From: Hypomesus transpacificus
Lineage: Eukaryota > Chordata > Actinopteri > Osmeriformes > Osmeridae
Direction: 5' to 3'
Length of the DNA: 64,000 nt
NCBI RefSeq assembly: GCF_021917145.1
Contig: NC_061065.1
Location: 3,911,168-3,975,167, forward strand
Part shown: positions 36,843 through 48,337 of the stretch, in pieces
Position numbering within the stretch: the stretch's first letter is position 1
Layout of the letters: each line of letters opens with the position of its first letter
Notes under the pieces: model-generated
What the model saw: only the letters and a program-made list of their open reading frames with translations
Databases searched by the model: none
What the model was told of the DNA's origin: nothing
Position numbers and translations under genes: made by a program

Positions 36843-36930
36843 CCAGATCCCTTCTGCTCACTGCTCTACCATGATTATACAGCTGCGTGGCCTTCGGCTC
36901 TCTACCCAAGGCAAAAGAACCATTGTGTAA
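36843..36930 (+). CDS. weak candidate exon C (terminal) of an unknown transcript
   Basis: It follows a very strong acceptor (ctgcttcacctctctgcag) and is open for 28 codons to a TAA at 36928-36930 in the frame left by candidate exon B. The peptide begins QIPSAHCSTMIIQLRG. It is the weakest of the three; only the acceptor and phase support it. Confidence 0.2.
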
Positions 36931-39900
36931 CTCTGTCACTTGAACAAACATAACATCACTACACAGCGATGCAACATCCAATACATTGGCCACGACAAAG
37001 TGACAGTGGAATTTCATTCCTTCGTAGAACATTAATCCCAGCAATGTACTTTTGTGAGAGTGACACAAAGGGTCCAGTGTTTTAGTGGCACCTTACTAAT
37101 GACATATTGTAAATATTCCCTGTAGATGGGTAGCCTACTACTCAACACCAAATTTTTGAAACAACAAAAGGATATAGAAACCATCATTACATTATTAGTT
37201 CTATGCCGTAAGTGTGAGTTGACGCAGACAGTCTATTCATCTTTCACGATGTTTGTGCGAAATTCTTTCATCTTCATTTTTCCTTTAATTCTGAAGGTTA
37301 CCATTGTTTCATTAGGTGCCAAGATAAAAATTGAAATGTTTATCTTCTGAGAAGACTTCTCAGAACAAAAATAATTACATTTCAGAAATTGGTTTCATTT
37401 CCTTTTAAAGTAAAGGCTGAACGTTTGCATATATGCCAGCTAACTCCACGGCAAGTCTTTCTTTGGGTGTTTGGCTTTCGGTGCTTTACATATCTGACAA
37501 GATGCCTGCTGTGGGAATGCACCTATCACCATCCAAGAGCAACATGCTTGCATTTTGAAAGTTTGCATACCTGTAGTCTCAAACCAAGATTTGGGTGGAG
37601 TATTCCTTTAACAGTTAAACATTGTCAAGGCCAAGATTCTGTGGCAGGGCAGTTGGGTTTGTCCACAGACCACCGTGGTTGCAACTTTGATCCTCCTCCT
37701 CGGCCCGCCTCTAGTGTCTTTGAACAAACACAATATCTTAAGTAATCCTTTGAGTTCCTATTTCATTGACATTTACTGTGATTTAAATGTTGAAAGCGTT
37801 GTGTAACCCTCAGAGTCAATACTCTAAACTACTAGAGTTTACCAACCCCACTGCCTGTCTGTGTCACAGCCAACCCCTGGAGAGTGTGCTGGGAGACAGA
37901 GACATATTTAATCATGGAAGGCTGCACACCCTTTTCGCATGACACACTCTGAACAGTATCTGACTCTTCAGTATTGAGCTCTTGGGTAAGGGATATCCAA
38001 CTTCGGTCAGAAATTTTAACTTGAACAGTGTTTGCATTATGTTTGGTTGGCAAATATTTTCTCATGTGCTGTGCCATTATCTTATATTTCACACAGTCTT
38101 AGTGTCTACAGTGCAAGGCCGTAGCCATGGAGTCAACATGGGGGGGGAAAAATTACACAGCATGCGTGGTTTCCTGTCGTAGCGTAGCACATCTATATTT
38201 TCATGTCAATATATTGGGGGGGACATTTTGACCAGATTTGAATATTGGGGGGGGGATGTATCCCCCCTAGTGTATATTATGATTACGGCCTTGCTACAGT
38301 GACAATGGACAATCCCTTCAAGCCGCTATGAGCCTGCTGTATGGTAAAGTATGAGGTAGTACAGCACGTGGTCAGGCCAAAGGAAGCGAGGGCTGAAAGT
38401 TGAGGTGAAGCTCTGTGTTTGTGAGTTTTGAGTGGTTTCCAAGGCTACAAGGGAGGATGGCCTTTTGGAACATGAAGACCCATGAAAACACACACACTGA
38501 TTGTTAACAATGTTTGTGATTACATAAACAAATGCCATGGCATAAAGGCAAGAAAGTCGACTTAGGAGAATCCCATACTCCCATACTTAGGAGAATCCCA
38601 TACTTAACCAGGGTGTAAGTCTTCCTTACCCATTCAATACCAAATGATATTTCTGGAATGAGTCAGGTGACATGTGACCCCTCAGATGTACATAGCCATC
38701 AACACAGGAAGTTAACAGGTCAAAACCACAGCTGTGGTGAAAGGAAGTGAGTGAGCTCTAAAAGTCTTCCCCTTCCCGTGCCTCAGGAGCTGTGTCCAGA
38801 ACTGTAGCAACAGCAAGAACAACAGACTGTGTTGACATGAGACAGAGAGTCAAAGTATTGTCTCCTTACACTGTATCTACAGTGCATAGTGTCTTTGTCT
38901 TTATTGTTTAGTTTTTTTGCTTCACCAGCCCTTTTCTCAGCTTTGATCCAGCTCTGCTCTGTCTGTAGCTAAGGGGGTGGATCTGTTTACTTAGTGCAGT
39001 GAGATAAGGGCAGATTCTGCTTCTTCACTTTTAAGTTGGTTTAGGTTCAGTTCTACAATATGTGAAGCCCTCTGCGATATTGCTTGTAAAAAGAGCTATA
39101 TAAATACAATTGTATTTGGCTCAGTTATTTAATCATTTAAGAGGCCCTCTTCTCTGAGAAGACCTTTTTAAAGTCATCATACGGCTAGTTTATCAGGAGG
39201 GAACATATATTGTAAGTGTGTGAGTCCATAGTTTTACAGATCCCCATATTCAGTATCATTAGTCATTCACCCAGCATTGTGGGAATGGAAAATAAGGCCT
39301 AGCTAGCTTACTAGTTGGCAAGGCTTCCCTACAATTACTCAGTGGTTGTTGAGTGTTTCCTATGATAACACAGTCACCCACCCCTGATTATTATGAAAGT
39401 ATTATGAACATGACAGATTAACAAAAGGGAGAAAGAGCAGAGTCCGAGTTTGGAGACATTTAAAAATAGGCATGACCCAGAGAGTAGGAACTCGTGGAGT
39501 GGAGGGTTGTGTTAATGTGGCAACTGTCCGAAAAACTTCTGGTTCTGCTCATTTCAGTTTCCATCCCTGGTCCGAAGTGGGCGGACCACAAGTTTGACAT
39601 GTCCGCTACCGATTCATCGTTATAGCTCAGGTTAGTGGTTAGGTTATAGGAAATCTATCATTCCTTTCAAATGTTCACTGGGTTCATTCCTCTGATCCAC
39701 CGTGGGGGTATCTATTAGGGGGAAGAAAAGAAAGAGAAGAATTTCCAGATTTGTTGAAAGAATCTTTTTCACTCCAATGTACTCATGTGGAATGAGATTG
39801 GGCAGCTGATTCCTTAACCACACAAAACGTCTTTGGAACACTTAGAATTCCTGGAAGGGCCTCCTTTTGATCGTCTACACTCAATGTCTTGGCTCTTTCA

Positions 39901-41400
39901 ACTGATGACTCACAGGCAACAGAAACTGGAGACGAAAAAACACATTGGCCATTGAACAAGTTTTACTGGAATATCAACACTTCAAACACCCGGACAGACT
40001 GAACTCAAAGCTAATGTTCAGTTTTAGTTTCCTGGGTTCACAAACTCTCTAGGCAGTCCCCAGAGACAAAAACACTGAGTTCACTGACATCACTGTCTGC
40101 TTGCCCTGGTTCATTAATTAGCTCTGACCACGACCTACAGTAATTTGAAGAAAGATTCTAACAGAGTCTGTGAGAGTGTAATCATGGCATTAGCTTCACA
40201 TAGGTCTATATTTGATTTGGTAGTGCAGAAAGATCCAGAACTTTGATGTATTTTGCGCTTTTGTATCTCGGTTCTTCAAAGTCGATCGGCAGTTGGATGA
40301 GGGGTTCTCCCACAAGTAATATGAGAGTCCATCTCTCTGTGTGGTAGTGGGGTGACTACACATATACCTCCTCACATCAGGTCCAGTAGAATAACTGCTC
40401 TGAAGATTCACATCTGGTTGAGAGAGCAGGCCAAAGTCACAAGCTTTTAAAATATGGTTAACCTCACCTTACAGAAGTCCTAGAAGCAAACAATACTTTT
40501 GATTAATCAAATCTGCTCTGTTCTTGTCTGTCGTCGTAAGTTTCTTTTGTTATGCTTTCCTTCCTCTCTGTACAGTAGTGGCCTACATTTAGTAACCTCA
40601 TTAAGTACCACAGTATGTGATATTCCACAGACAGCCACATTGTCCCTGCCTTCATAATGAGTCCTGGCCTACAATGCTGACATACAACTGAAAAGGCTTC
40701 ATCAGATTCTTTACACCTGAACATAAGCACAGCCTAGTTGTTTCATTTCAGAGCTATAAACATTTGGACACATCACCTGATTCGAGATTCAGCTTCTTTA
40801 AATATACCCTTTGATTCCACACATTTAATCAAAGTTACACCATTAACTATAGTCTAAGAATGTCGATGTTGAGTAGTAGGGTACCCATCTATTGGTAGGC
40901 CCATACCATCATGTCATGTCAGCTCTGGGTGGTCTCCAGCTTCTTACCGTAGTTTAGTCTGGCCCTCTTCTTCTCACAGCAGCCATCTCTACTACACTGT
41001 TCCAGAAGAGATGTAACCATGGATACGTTTATCTATAGTCTTATCCTTTAGATACCATATACTGTACATAGACACACATAGGCCATGTCCTAGTGATATT
41101 TGTTATCACTCTAGGGATTATTCAAGGATGACTTCTCCCCGTCCTGAGACAGGTTCTCATAATAAGGACTCTTTAGATGTTCCATTTCAAATGTAGGCCA
41201 ACTCCATGTGGATTGTCAAACCATATATCTCTCTGTCATACTATTGTCAGTTTAAGACACAGTTTGCAAACATAAAGTAGGCTACTCGTTAATAATACTG
41301 TAACTGCAACTTAAATATATATATTTTTATGCTTTCATGTAATATAATTACGGATTGTGAAAAACAACCAATAACCATGACCAGACTGTGCACATTGAAG
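36931..41400. other. intergenic region upstream of kbtbd11
   Basis: Contains a hAT-like MITE at 38114-38293, a repeat fragment at 39043-39120 related to the one at 2494-2745, and a 21-bp near-tandem direct repeat around 38561-38606. Open frames here are short and unlike any family I know. cln8 and arhgef10, which lie in this interval in human, were not found. Confidence 0.6.
38114..38293. mobile_element. hAT-like MITE, CAAGGCCGTA termini
   Basis: A 180-bp element. The left end is caaggccgtagcc and the right end is attacggccttg, so the terminal repeats are perfect over ten bases. It is flanked by identical 8-mers ctacagtg at 38106-38113 and 38294-38301. The interior carries G-runs of seven to ten and a C-run, with no coding potential. 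The 8-bp duplication indicates hAT-type transposition, and the sharp ends suggest a fairly young copy. Confidence 0.9.
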
Positions 41401-41502
41401 AGTTAATTAAAAGGGGAGTGTACAGTTCTGCATCCGTTCATTGAAATCCACCATCTGCTCACTGAGTTCCCGCACAGGACCAGGTGGGCTATTCAACATA
41501 TC
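41400..41502 (+). promoter_or_regulatory. likely 5' UTR exon of kbtbd11 (approximate start)
   Basis: A stretch ending in a consensus donor (atatc/gtaagtaa) at 41502/41503, followed within 400 bases by acceptors 'tttatattatag' (41718-41729) and 'cattccaattttag' (41884-41897). It lies just upstream of the kbtbd11 start. The transcription start is not identified; an AT-rich 'taaatatatatatttttat' near 41312 is a possible but weak TATA-like element. Confidence 0.35.
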
Positions 41503-41917
41503 GTAAGTAATTCTTTCTTAATATTTTGTGTAATAGTCCTACAACCTTTAGAGCCAAATTGATGAAGCGATAATTCTGCATCCAACACTATTAGTTTGCA
41601 ACCAACACACTTCTTTCCGAAACATTTAGTCTAGAGTTTTGATTGAAAAACAACCCATGAGACTGGTGACTGTGTGGGGAGTCTAAATACTGAATAGTGC
41701 TGACTTTGTATTTATTTATATTATAGGAGGACACACTTAGCTGGACTTGGAACCTGTTGAATGCATGATGCTAAAGAATAAGCACTAAGCTATACGTTCC
41801 ATGTAAGATCCTGGAGGGAAACTATATCTTGTGGAATAAGCACTTGTTCTCTGATTTGCTGGTTTGGGACTGCATTATTTTATCATTCCAATTTTAGATT
41901 TCAAGTCTCAACAGGAC

Positions 41918-44014
41918 ATGAGGATGGATGACAGCGCGAACCAAGCCTCACCCGTCCTGTTATTCCCAGATGATGCAGCCAGTCTAATCATTTCTGACGC
42001 AACATCTGTCACTCAAGAAAAGAAGCAGGTGTTCAAAACGTATTTGATGACACATGATCAGATTGACAATACGCATCAAATAAAAGATCCAGATGAGAAT
42101 AAAAACTGTGGAAGCATTACAGACACCAACATATTATTTAAAATGGGAAATGACATATCGGGTCCTTGTTTTAATACTGAATCAGCAGCGAAAATGAATG
42201 ATTCGTGCATGAAGTGTCAACATCTAATCGAGGACCAGAGATCAATAGACCGGGACGCTGTCAGAAGCTTGGATGAGTCCAATCTGATTCACAGGCAGGG
42301 CGCTTCACGCTTTGTTGAGGACCAAATGCAAACCGAGAGTGCCCCTCTGTTGCGTAAAGTCAGCGAGGCTATGAAAGTCTGGTGTCAGATTGATAAAGAG
42401 AGATCCCAGGCAGAGCAGAGGGAGGAGACCTCGGCGCCTGCCACTTATTGTATCACTGCAGGAACGCTGCCAACACTTGAGCCTGGACCCCCAGGCAGTG
42501 CGGGACACAAGCCTGGGCAGAGTGAGAGAGACCCACATAGCACGAAGGGAAACCCGGTGTCGCAGTTCAGACAGGAACGGTGGGGGAGTAGAAACAGCTA
42601 TGCCCACGAATACTCATCTGTGTGCCTAGGCAATGCAGACTTGGTCATTGAAGTGTCGGGGAAGAAACTTCATGCGCATAAAAAGGTTTTGTCAGAGAAA
42701 AGTGACTATTTCAAGGCGCGGCAATCCAGGGATGTACTGAAAGTGAAAGGGGTGAGTTTTAAGACTTTAACCACATTAATGGACTACATTTACACATACC
42801 AAATGCAAGTTGGCAAGGAAAATATTGTAGAGGTCATCACCGGGGCTAAAATTTTGCAAGTCCCTTGCGCAGTCCAAGCAGCTGTCGATACAATGTCGGA
42901 GCAGATCACCGCGGAGAACTGCTTCGAGATTTTGACATTAGCCAAAAGGGAACGATTAAACGAGTTGAAGGAAAAAGCCTACAAGTACATGAGTGACAAT
43001 TTCTTGCAAGTACTGCGCAATCCCGCAGTCTATGGGCGTTTGACGGGAGGTGAGAGAGAATATATTCTCAACAAACGAACAGAAGGCAAGAAGGTATTAA
43101 TGGTGGCTGAAATCAACGAGGTGTATGATCGCGTCGGGAGCAGACCTCCGAGCCGTGAGAATAGTCGTCCTCAGAGCCCGTTATCGATGGTGTCCCTTGA
43201 GGAGAACCACATGATACACTACTACAATGAAGAGACAAAGGAGTGGAAAGTGCTGACCAAGATGCCGGATGAAATCAACACAAAGGGTTCGGGGATATGC
43301 ACCATGTACAATTACCTGTTCGTGGCAGGTGGAATTAAGGGACAGGGCGACAAAGGCAAGGTATCGGACAAGGTTTTCTGCTACAACCCTCTCAATGAGA
43401 ACTGGAGTGAAATCCGACCACTCAGCCAGGCGCGTTCTCAGCTCAAATTGGTGTCTATGGATGGCTACCTGTTCGCAATCGGAGGGGAATGTCTGTTCAC
43501 GGTTGAGAAATATGACCCACGGATGGATAGATGGAGCTCCATTGCTCCTCTCCCAAAAGGGGCGTTTGCCGTGGCACACGAGGCAACAACCTGTAACGGA
43601 GAGTTGTTCGTATCTGGTGGATCTCTTTTTTACCGCCTGCTGAGATATGATACAAGGAGAGAAGAATGGGAGGAGTGCCCTTTTAATAACAGCAGAAAGA
43701 AATCTACGGACATGGTTGCGTACAAGAACTTCATCTATAGGTTCGACGTCAACCGTGACTATGGAGTCAATGTCTTCAAATACAACACCGTGGTAAAGAT
43801 ATGGCACGAGAGTGCGTCCTTGGAGCAGGACAATCCCCTGCCATTCCGCTGCGCAGTCATTGGCAACCGTATTTACTGTTTGAACAAGTCCCAAACATTG
43901 CAGTTTGTAGTTGAGGAGGAGGATGAACTGTTTTTACCGGAGGCGCTCAAAGCACCCACAGAGCCCAAAGGTGCCCTTGTCCCATTCGTTCTAGCCCTCC
44001 CTAAAAACCCCTGA
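41918..44014 (+). CDS. kbtbd11: kelch repeat and BTB domain-containing protein 11
   Basis: A BTB-BACK-kelch protein of the kind that serves as a substrate adaptor for cullin-3 ubiquitin ligases. About 698 residues in one coding exon. The N-terminal ~235 residues are poorly conserved and low in structure. BTB starts near residue 238 (GNADLVIEVSGKKLHAHK), BACK-type helices follow (AENCFEILTLAKRERLNEL), then a serine/proline linker (SRPPSRENSRPQSP), then kelch blades from about 430 (YNYLFVAGG, YLFAIGGECLF, GAFAVAHEATTC, ELFVSGGSLFYRLL). These blades match KBTBD11 closely. The frame opens at 41864, but an acceptor AG at 41896-41897 makes ATG 41918 or ATG 41924 the likely start; 41924 has the better context (A at -3, G at +4). 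AATAAA signals at 45546-45551 and 45617-45622 may end the transcript. The antisense 237-codon frame at 43181-43894 is a shadow. Confidence 0.93.
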   Translation: MRMDDSANQASPVLLFPDDAASLIISDATSVTQEKKQVFKTYLMTHDQIDNTHQIKDPDENKNCGSITDTNILFKMGNDISGPCFNTESAAKMNDSCMKCQHLIEDQRSIDRDAVRSLDESNLIHRQGASRFVEDQMQTESAPLLRKVSEAMKVWCQIDKERSQAEQREETSAPATYCITAGTLPTLEPGPPGSAGHKPGQSERDPHSTKGNPVSQFRQERWGSRNSYAHEYSSVCLGNADLVIEVSGKKLHAHKKVLSEKSDYFKARQSRDVLKVKGVSFKTLTTLMDYIYTYQMQVGKENIVEVITGAKILQVPCAVQAAVDTMSEQITAENCFEILTLAKRERLNELKEKAYKYMSDNFLQVLRNPAVYGRLTGGEREYILNKRTEGKKVLMVAEINEVYDRVGSRPPSRENSRPQSPLSMVSLEENHMIHYYNEETKEWKVLTKMPDEINTKGSGICTMYNYLFVAGGIKGQGDKGKVSDKVFCYNPLNENWSEIRPLSQARSQLKLVSMDGYLFAIGGECLFTVEKYDPRMDRWSSIAPLPKGAFAVAHEATTCNGELFVSGGSLFYRLLRYDTRREEWEECPFNNSRKKSTDMVAYKNFIYRFDVNRDYGVNVFKYNTVVKIWHESASLEQDNPLPFRCAVIGNRIYCLNKSQTLQFVVEEEDELFLPEALKAPTEPKGALVPFVLALPKNP

Positions 44015-47000
44015 GACTGTACAACAAATTTCGCCAAAATAGTCTGAACTGTTGCCAGTTCTGGTGTGCTTGACAGTGAACAGGCATTTCTGAATGTTAT
44101 GAATACTGATGGGCATTTTCATGTTACTTCAAAAGTATAGTAATGTCCTACTTTTTATACTTTATAAATGTGTACATATACACATATAGGCTTATATAAT
44201 TTCAGAAGCTTGTCTTGTTACTTTATGAAACAAAAAACGACAAATCTGCAGTTCAAACTCTTTATCTGAGGATTGAAATGTGACTCGTTTCAAAGAAGCT
44301 ATTGCCAAAGGCATAGCGGGCACTACAATTGAGTGAATGTGATTTCCAATGTATTCAGTTATGCCAGCATGCTACATGACATGTAATATCGCAAAGTACA
44401 TGATATGAAAATGTTATTGTAAGTGACTCATTATCCAGTGGAATATACAGTATAGTTCTCCAATTACACTTTTACTTGAAAAAATAACCCCCTATTTCTC
44501 CTTTCTTGGAATATTCAAACATGGAGAACTAGCCACTGAGACTGTAAATGTCTAGTTTCCAAATGTAACCACGCGGGCACTAAACACCTTTGGAGGGAGA
44601 TTCAACAAATTGTGTGAGATGCGGTAGATAGTGAGGTTATCTTATCTTATTATTCCATCTCACTGGGGCAAGTGTGCAACCACTCATGAATCCCTCCATT
44701 GACGGACTGCAGTTTGTAAAACAAATGTACTCTCGTACAAGAGGCTGTGATGTTCTTAGATGAGACGGTAGCGGTTGTGGCAGGTTCCTTTTGCAGGGAG
44801 CTGGAAACAAATGAGGAGCGTTTCCGGAGTGGCTCTGTTGCTGCGTGGCTGAGACATGCTTTGTCTCCCTGCTCACCAGCCAGGGACAAAGAGGAAGTCA
44901 TTCACTCAGGCCTCAAGAGGAAAAGGCTTACTGAGAATATGAGCCTGTCTGCGATTGAATGGATATGTGATTGTGTCACACACATGCACAAACACACAGT
45001 GTGTAGCTGGTGTTCAATGCCAAGCCTTGGTGGGCCCATATGCTGTGGACACTGCCTTTAAAGGTCTTCCCCCGGTTTGACAGTTGATCTGTTTGAAGGT
45101 AACAACTGTTTCTGTCATTTTTCTCCTCTGATTCAGTTTCAAAGTCAACGTTGTCTCAAGAGACGTACACTGTCTTCTTTGATGAATGCACCTTTGAAAA
45201 CAAATCTGTGCCACACCCACTTCAGAGAAGGACAAGGAGATACTTCTCTGTAACCCCAATCCACGTTCGTCCAGTAATAGCAATATTTATAACTGTGATG
45301 ATTACATTTCCTCTCTATAATCAAATGAAGGTCTTTAGTGCCTGAATTTTTACGTGAGAATGTGACCTCTAAGGTTATTGTATTTGTGCTACTAAGATAC
45401 TGTCAAAGTGAGCTGGACTAAAACTTTTGACTCAAATGCCTATGCAGCTTTCCATTGTCGCCCACAAAGTGGGTTTTGAATGGCATGTGTTTTTATGTGG
45501 CCCAGAGCATTCTTGCAGAGCACGTCCTCATAAGTGATAAGTGCCAATAAACATATTCAAGGTTTAGTAGCTTAGGAGGGAAGGTGTTGGTTGTGTCTGT
45601 ATGATTGAATTGCTGTAATAAAACAGTTCTTGAGACCTTAAGACTTATTTCATGTTCCTGATTTGACAGTCTCAATTGCATTTACCATGATGTGTGCAGA
45701 AGCTATGAATAATTTATATGTGATATGACAGGGGTTCAACATAAAGCCCACTGCAGTTAATAATGTTAGCCTAACACTTTTCAGTACTAACAAATGATTG
45801 ATATTGAATACTTCCGGCCCGATTAGAATATAGGGTTCACATGCACATATTTGACACAGTTGGTGAGCATTTGTGTGTGTGTTTGTGTGTATTTGACCCA
45901 CATACAAAAGAGGCCACATACTTAGAACTGTGAACTCACTGTGATGCATAAACTCAATGTTATGTGGAAGTGTATCCCTGCTTGTCAAGTGTTAAAGAAG
46001 GGTTTGGATGAAAGGGACACAAAGCAGATTCCTGCTGCATACATGCCCAGGGGTTGATACTCATAAGCCCATATGGATTAGTCCTGGAAGCTGAAAAAAA
46101 AACAAGCAGACAGCCATGGCAATTAAAGGGTAGATTTGTCCCTCTTATTTTCTCACCCTCATGGTTTGGGTGACAAACTTCAGCCCTAGATTATTCAATT
46201 GATTTAAGAAATGTATCCCACTTAATATAATTATAATCCAATGTCAAAATGAGCTCTTTGGCACAAGCTTTTGGTTGTCAACAAGTACTATATTTCTAGC
46301 AAGTAAATCCTGTTTAGACTGAATAAGTTCTCCATTAGCTTACTTCACTTCCGCAAATCAGGTTTCTATTGTATGTAATATAAACTAGTTTTTAACAACT
46401 TCTCAACTATTTAATAGATAAACAATGTTACCTTTACTTCCTCACCATTAGGTATTGAAGCACAGCCTTGACCTGCCTTGACCACTCTCATCTCAGTGGT
46501 CAAAGCAGTTTCAAGCCGAGCAACATAGTCACTGAAAGCAATGGCGCCACCTTGTGTGTGCTGGTGATAAGTACAATGTTGGTTATTTGTATGTACTTTA
46601 TGTTGAAACATGCTTAAAGAGCTGACCAGTGTTCAATTACACTCTCCATATTTCTGGTTAAATGTGGTCAATTGAGAGAAGTAACACACAGTCTGTAAAA
46701 TGTTTAATTAGTTTAAAATAATACGCAATACATTTCCTGAGGAGTGTGAGAAAAACATCCCATCCAAGCTGTTTTCTCTATGGCTTCATGCAAAAACAGT
46801 AATAACAACATCTCAAACGTTGATAATGGAAAAATCTGCCAATATACAGTTCATACATATTATTCTACGTGCTGATCACTCTCGCAACAAAACATTCATT
46901 ATTCGACATGATTGGGCTTCAGGCGGCCATGAGGCATTTCTAAATGAGATTTATAAAATGACAACTGTACTCTGGTACACCTGTCTGGTATCCGATAGGT

Positions 47001-47162
47001 GCCCTAGAGTATTTGCAAACAAACACAAAACAACCAAAAACATTGATCATTACTCTGTGTGGCTTTCCTTGATCCCCCTCTGTTCTTGAAATTTCAGACC
47101 GGCTTAATTATAATACATTCCTGGTGATATGATAGACTAAACAATATAACAATCGGAAGTCT
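44015..47162. other. kbtbd11 3' flank and intergenic DNA
   Basis: Probable kbtbd11 3' UTR to about 45640, then non-coding DNA between two convergent genes. Open frames are short and unsupported. No RNA gene or mobile element with readable ends was recognised. Confidence 0.6.
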
Positions 47163-48323
47163 TCACATGGTGAAAGAGGAGGCGTCTGTGGAGGAAGCGT
47201 CCACAGAGCGGCGTGTGGAGGAGACGTACATCTCCGATGTGACCCTAGAGAAGCGCCTGGGCTGGATGTACTTCTTCCCCAGGCACCAGAGGTCCTCCAC
47301 GATCTTCCTGAAGTGGTTCCTGAACTTCACCCCTACAAAGGCATACAGGACGGGGTTGAGGCAGCAGTGCAGGTAGGCAACGCTCTCCGTGACCGCCTTG
47401 ATGGTGTGGAGAAGGTCAACATCCTTGCAGTCCTGCAAATGGAACAATGTGATGGTGTCGTAGAGCAGGGCAATGTTGAAAGGCAGGTGGCAGGCGATGA
47501 AGACCACCACCACGGCCAGCACTACTCGCACTGCCTTGTGTCTCTGGAAGCCCCTGACCCGGAGCAGGGTGATGATGATGCTGGTGTAGCAGAATCCCAT
47601 GATCAGTAAGGGGAGGAAGAACCCTATGGCCATCTGGGTGCTAGGGATCAGGACTTTCATCTTATCGGCCGTCTCAATGTCTGGGAACCTAAACTCACAC
47701 ACCGGCGAGACGGTGAAATCATCCTCGATGGTCTCATTCAAGAAAAACACCCTGTGCCCCTCAAATGAGACATTGCTGTGTGATGGCATGTATCTCTCGT
47801 AGTAGAGGAAGGTGGGGATGGACAGGAAGAGGGCCAGGACCCAGACCAGAGCGCAGACGATGCGGCCGTAGAGGAGGGCTCGGGAGCGCAGCCTGAAGGA
47901 GCGGCGGGCCATGACGATGGCGATGAAGCGGTCAGTACTGATGCAGGCTAGCAGCAGCATGCCGCTGTAGAGGTTGACACTGTAGGCCCCGCGAAGCAGT
48001 TTGCAGACCTCTGTCCCCATGGACCAATCACTGTACTCGTTGTAGATGATCAGAGGCAGGGCCACCACAAACAGCAAGTCTGCTATGGCCATGTTGAGAA
48101 GGTAGACATCCGTCATGGACTTGGACTTCTTGTAGAAGGCGTAGGTGATGATCACCAGGACGTTGCCGATGAAGCCCAGAATGCAGATGACAGAGTGGAC
48201 ATATGGCCTCAGTGCTCTTTCTACCGTGTGATGGTTTATCATCTCGCATGGCTCTTCAATGTCATAGTTGTAATCTGTGGGATTGTCCCCATAATCTGAT
48301 GTGTAGTTTTCAGAGCTGTTCAT
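47163..48323 (-). CDS. ccr6: CC chemokine receptor 6
   Basis: A seven-transmembrane G-protein-coupled receptor of 386 residues in a single coding exon, as in human CCR6, whose ligand is CCL20. Diagnostic CCR6 blocks are visible: AFYKKSKSMTDVYLLNMAIA after TM1, SFRLRSR in the second loop, RHKAVRVVLAVVVVFIACHLP in TM6, LHCCLNPVLYAFVG (TM7 NPxxY), KFRNHFRKIVEDLW and the terminal ASSFTM. Cysteines for both extracellular disulfides are present (C26 and the ECL3 cysteine; C107 and ECL2). N-terminal glycosylation sites are NSS and NYT. The usual DRY motif reads DRF at 131-133. The start is fixed by an acceptor (gtcattctcag, minus strand, exon from 48337) only 14 bases upstream, which implies a 5' UTR intron. 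The gene lies tail-to-tail with kbtbd11 and upstream of it on the minus strand is cep43, matching the human CCR6-CEP43 pair. Confidence 0.94.
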   Translation of the reverse strand: MNSSENYTSDYGDNPTDYNYDIEEPCEMINHHTVERALRPYVHSVICILGFIGNVLVIITYAFYKKSKSMTDVYLLNMAIADLLFVVALPLIIYNEYSDWSMGTEVCKLLRGAYSVNLYSGMLLLACISTDRFIAIVMARRSFRLRSRALLYGRIVCALVWVLALFLSIPTFLYYERYMPSHSNVSFEGHRVFFLNETIEDDFTVSPVCEFRFPDIETADKMKVLIPSTQMAIGFFLPLLIMGFCYTSIIITLLRVRGFQRHKAVRVVLAVVVVFIACHLPFNIALLYDTITLFHLQDCKDVDLLHTIKAVTESVAYLHCCLNPVLYAFVGVKFRNHFRKIVEDLWCLGKKYIQPRRFSRVTSEMYVSSTRRSVDASSTDASSFTM

Positions 48324-48337
48324 TTTTACAAGTTATC

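Noticed and set aside
43181..43894. 237-codon minus-strand frame
   Set aside because: It is antisense to the kelch region of kbtbd11 and has no domain of its own.
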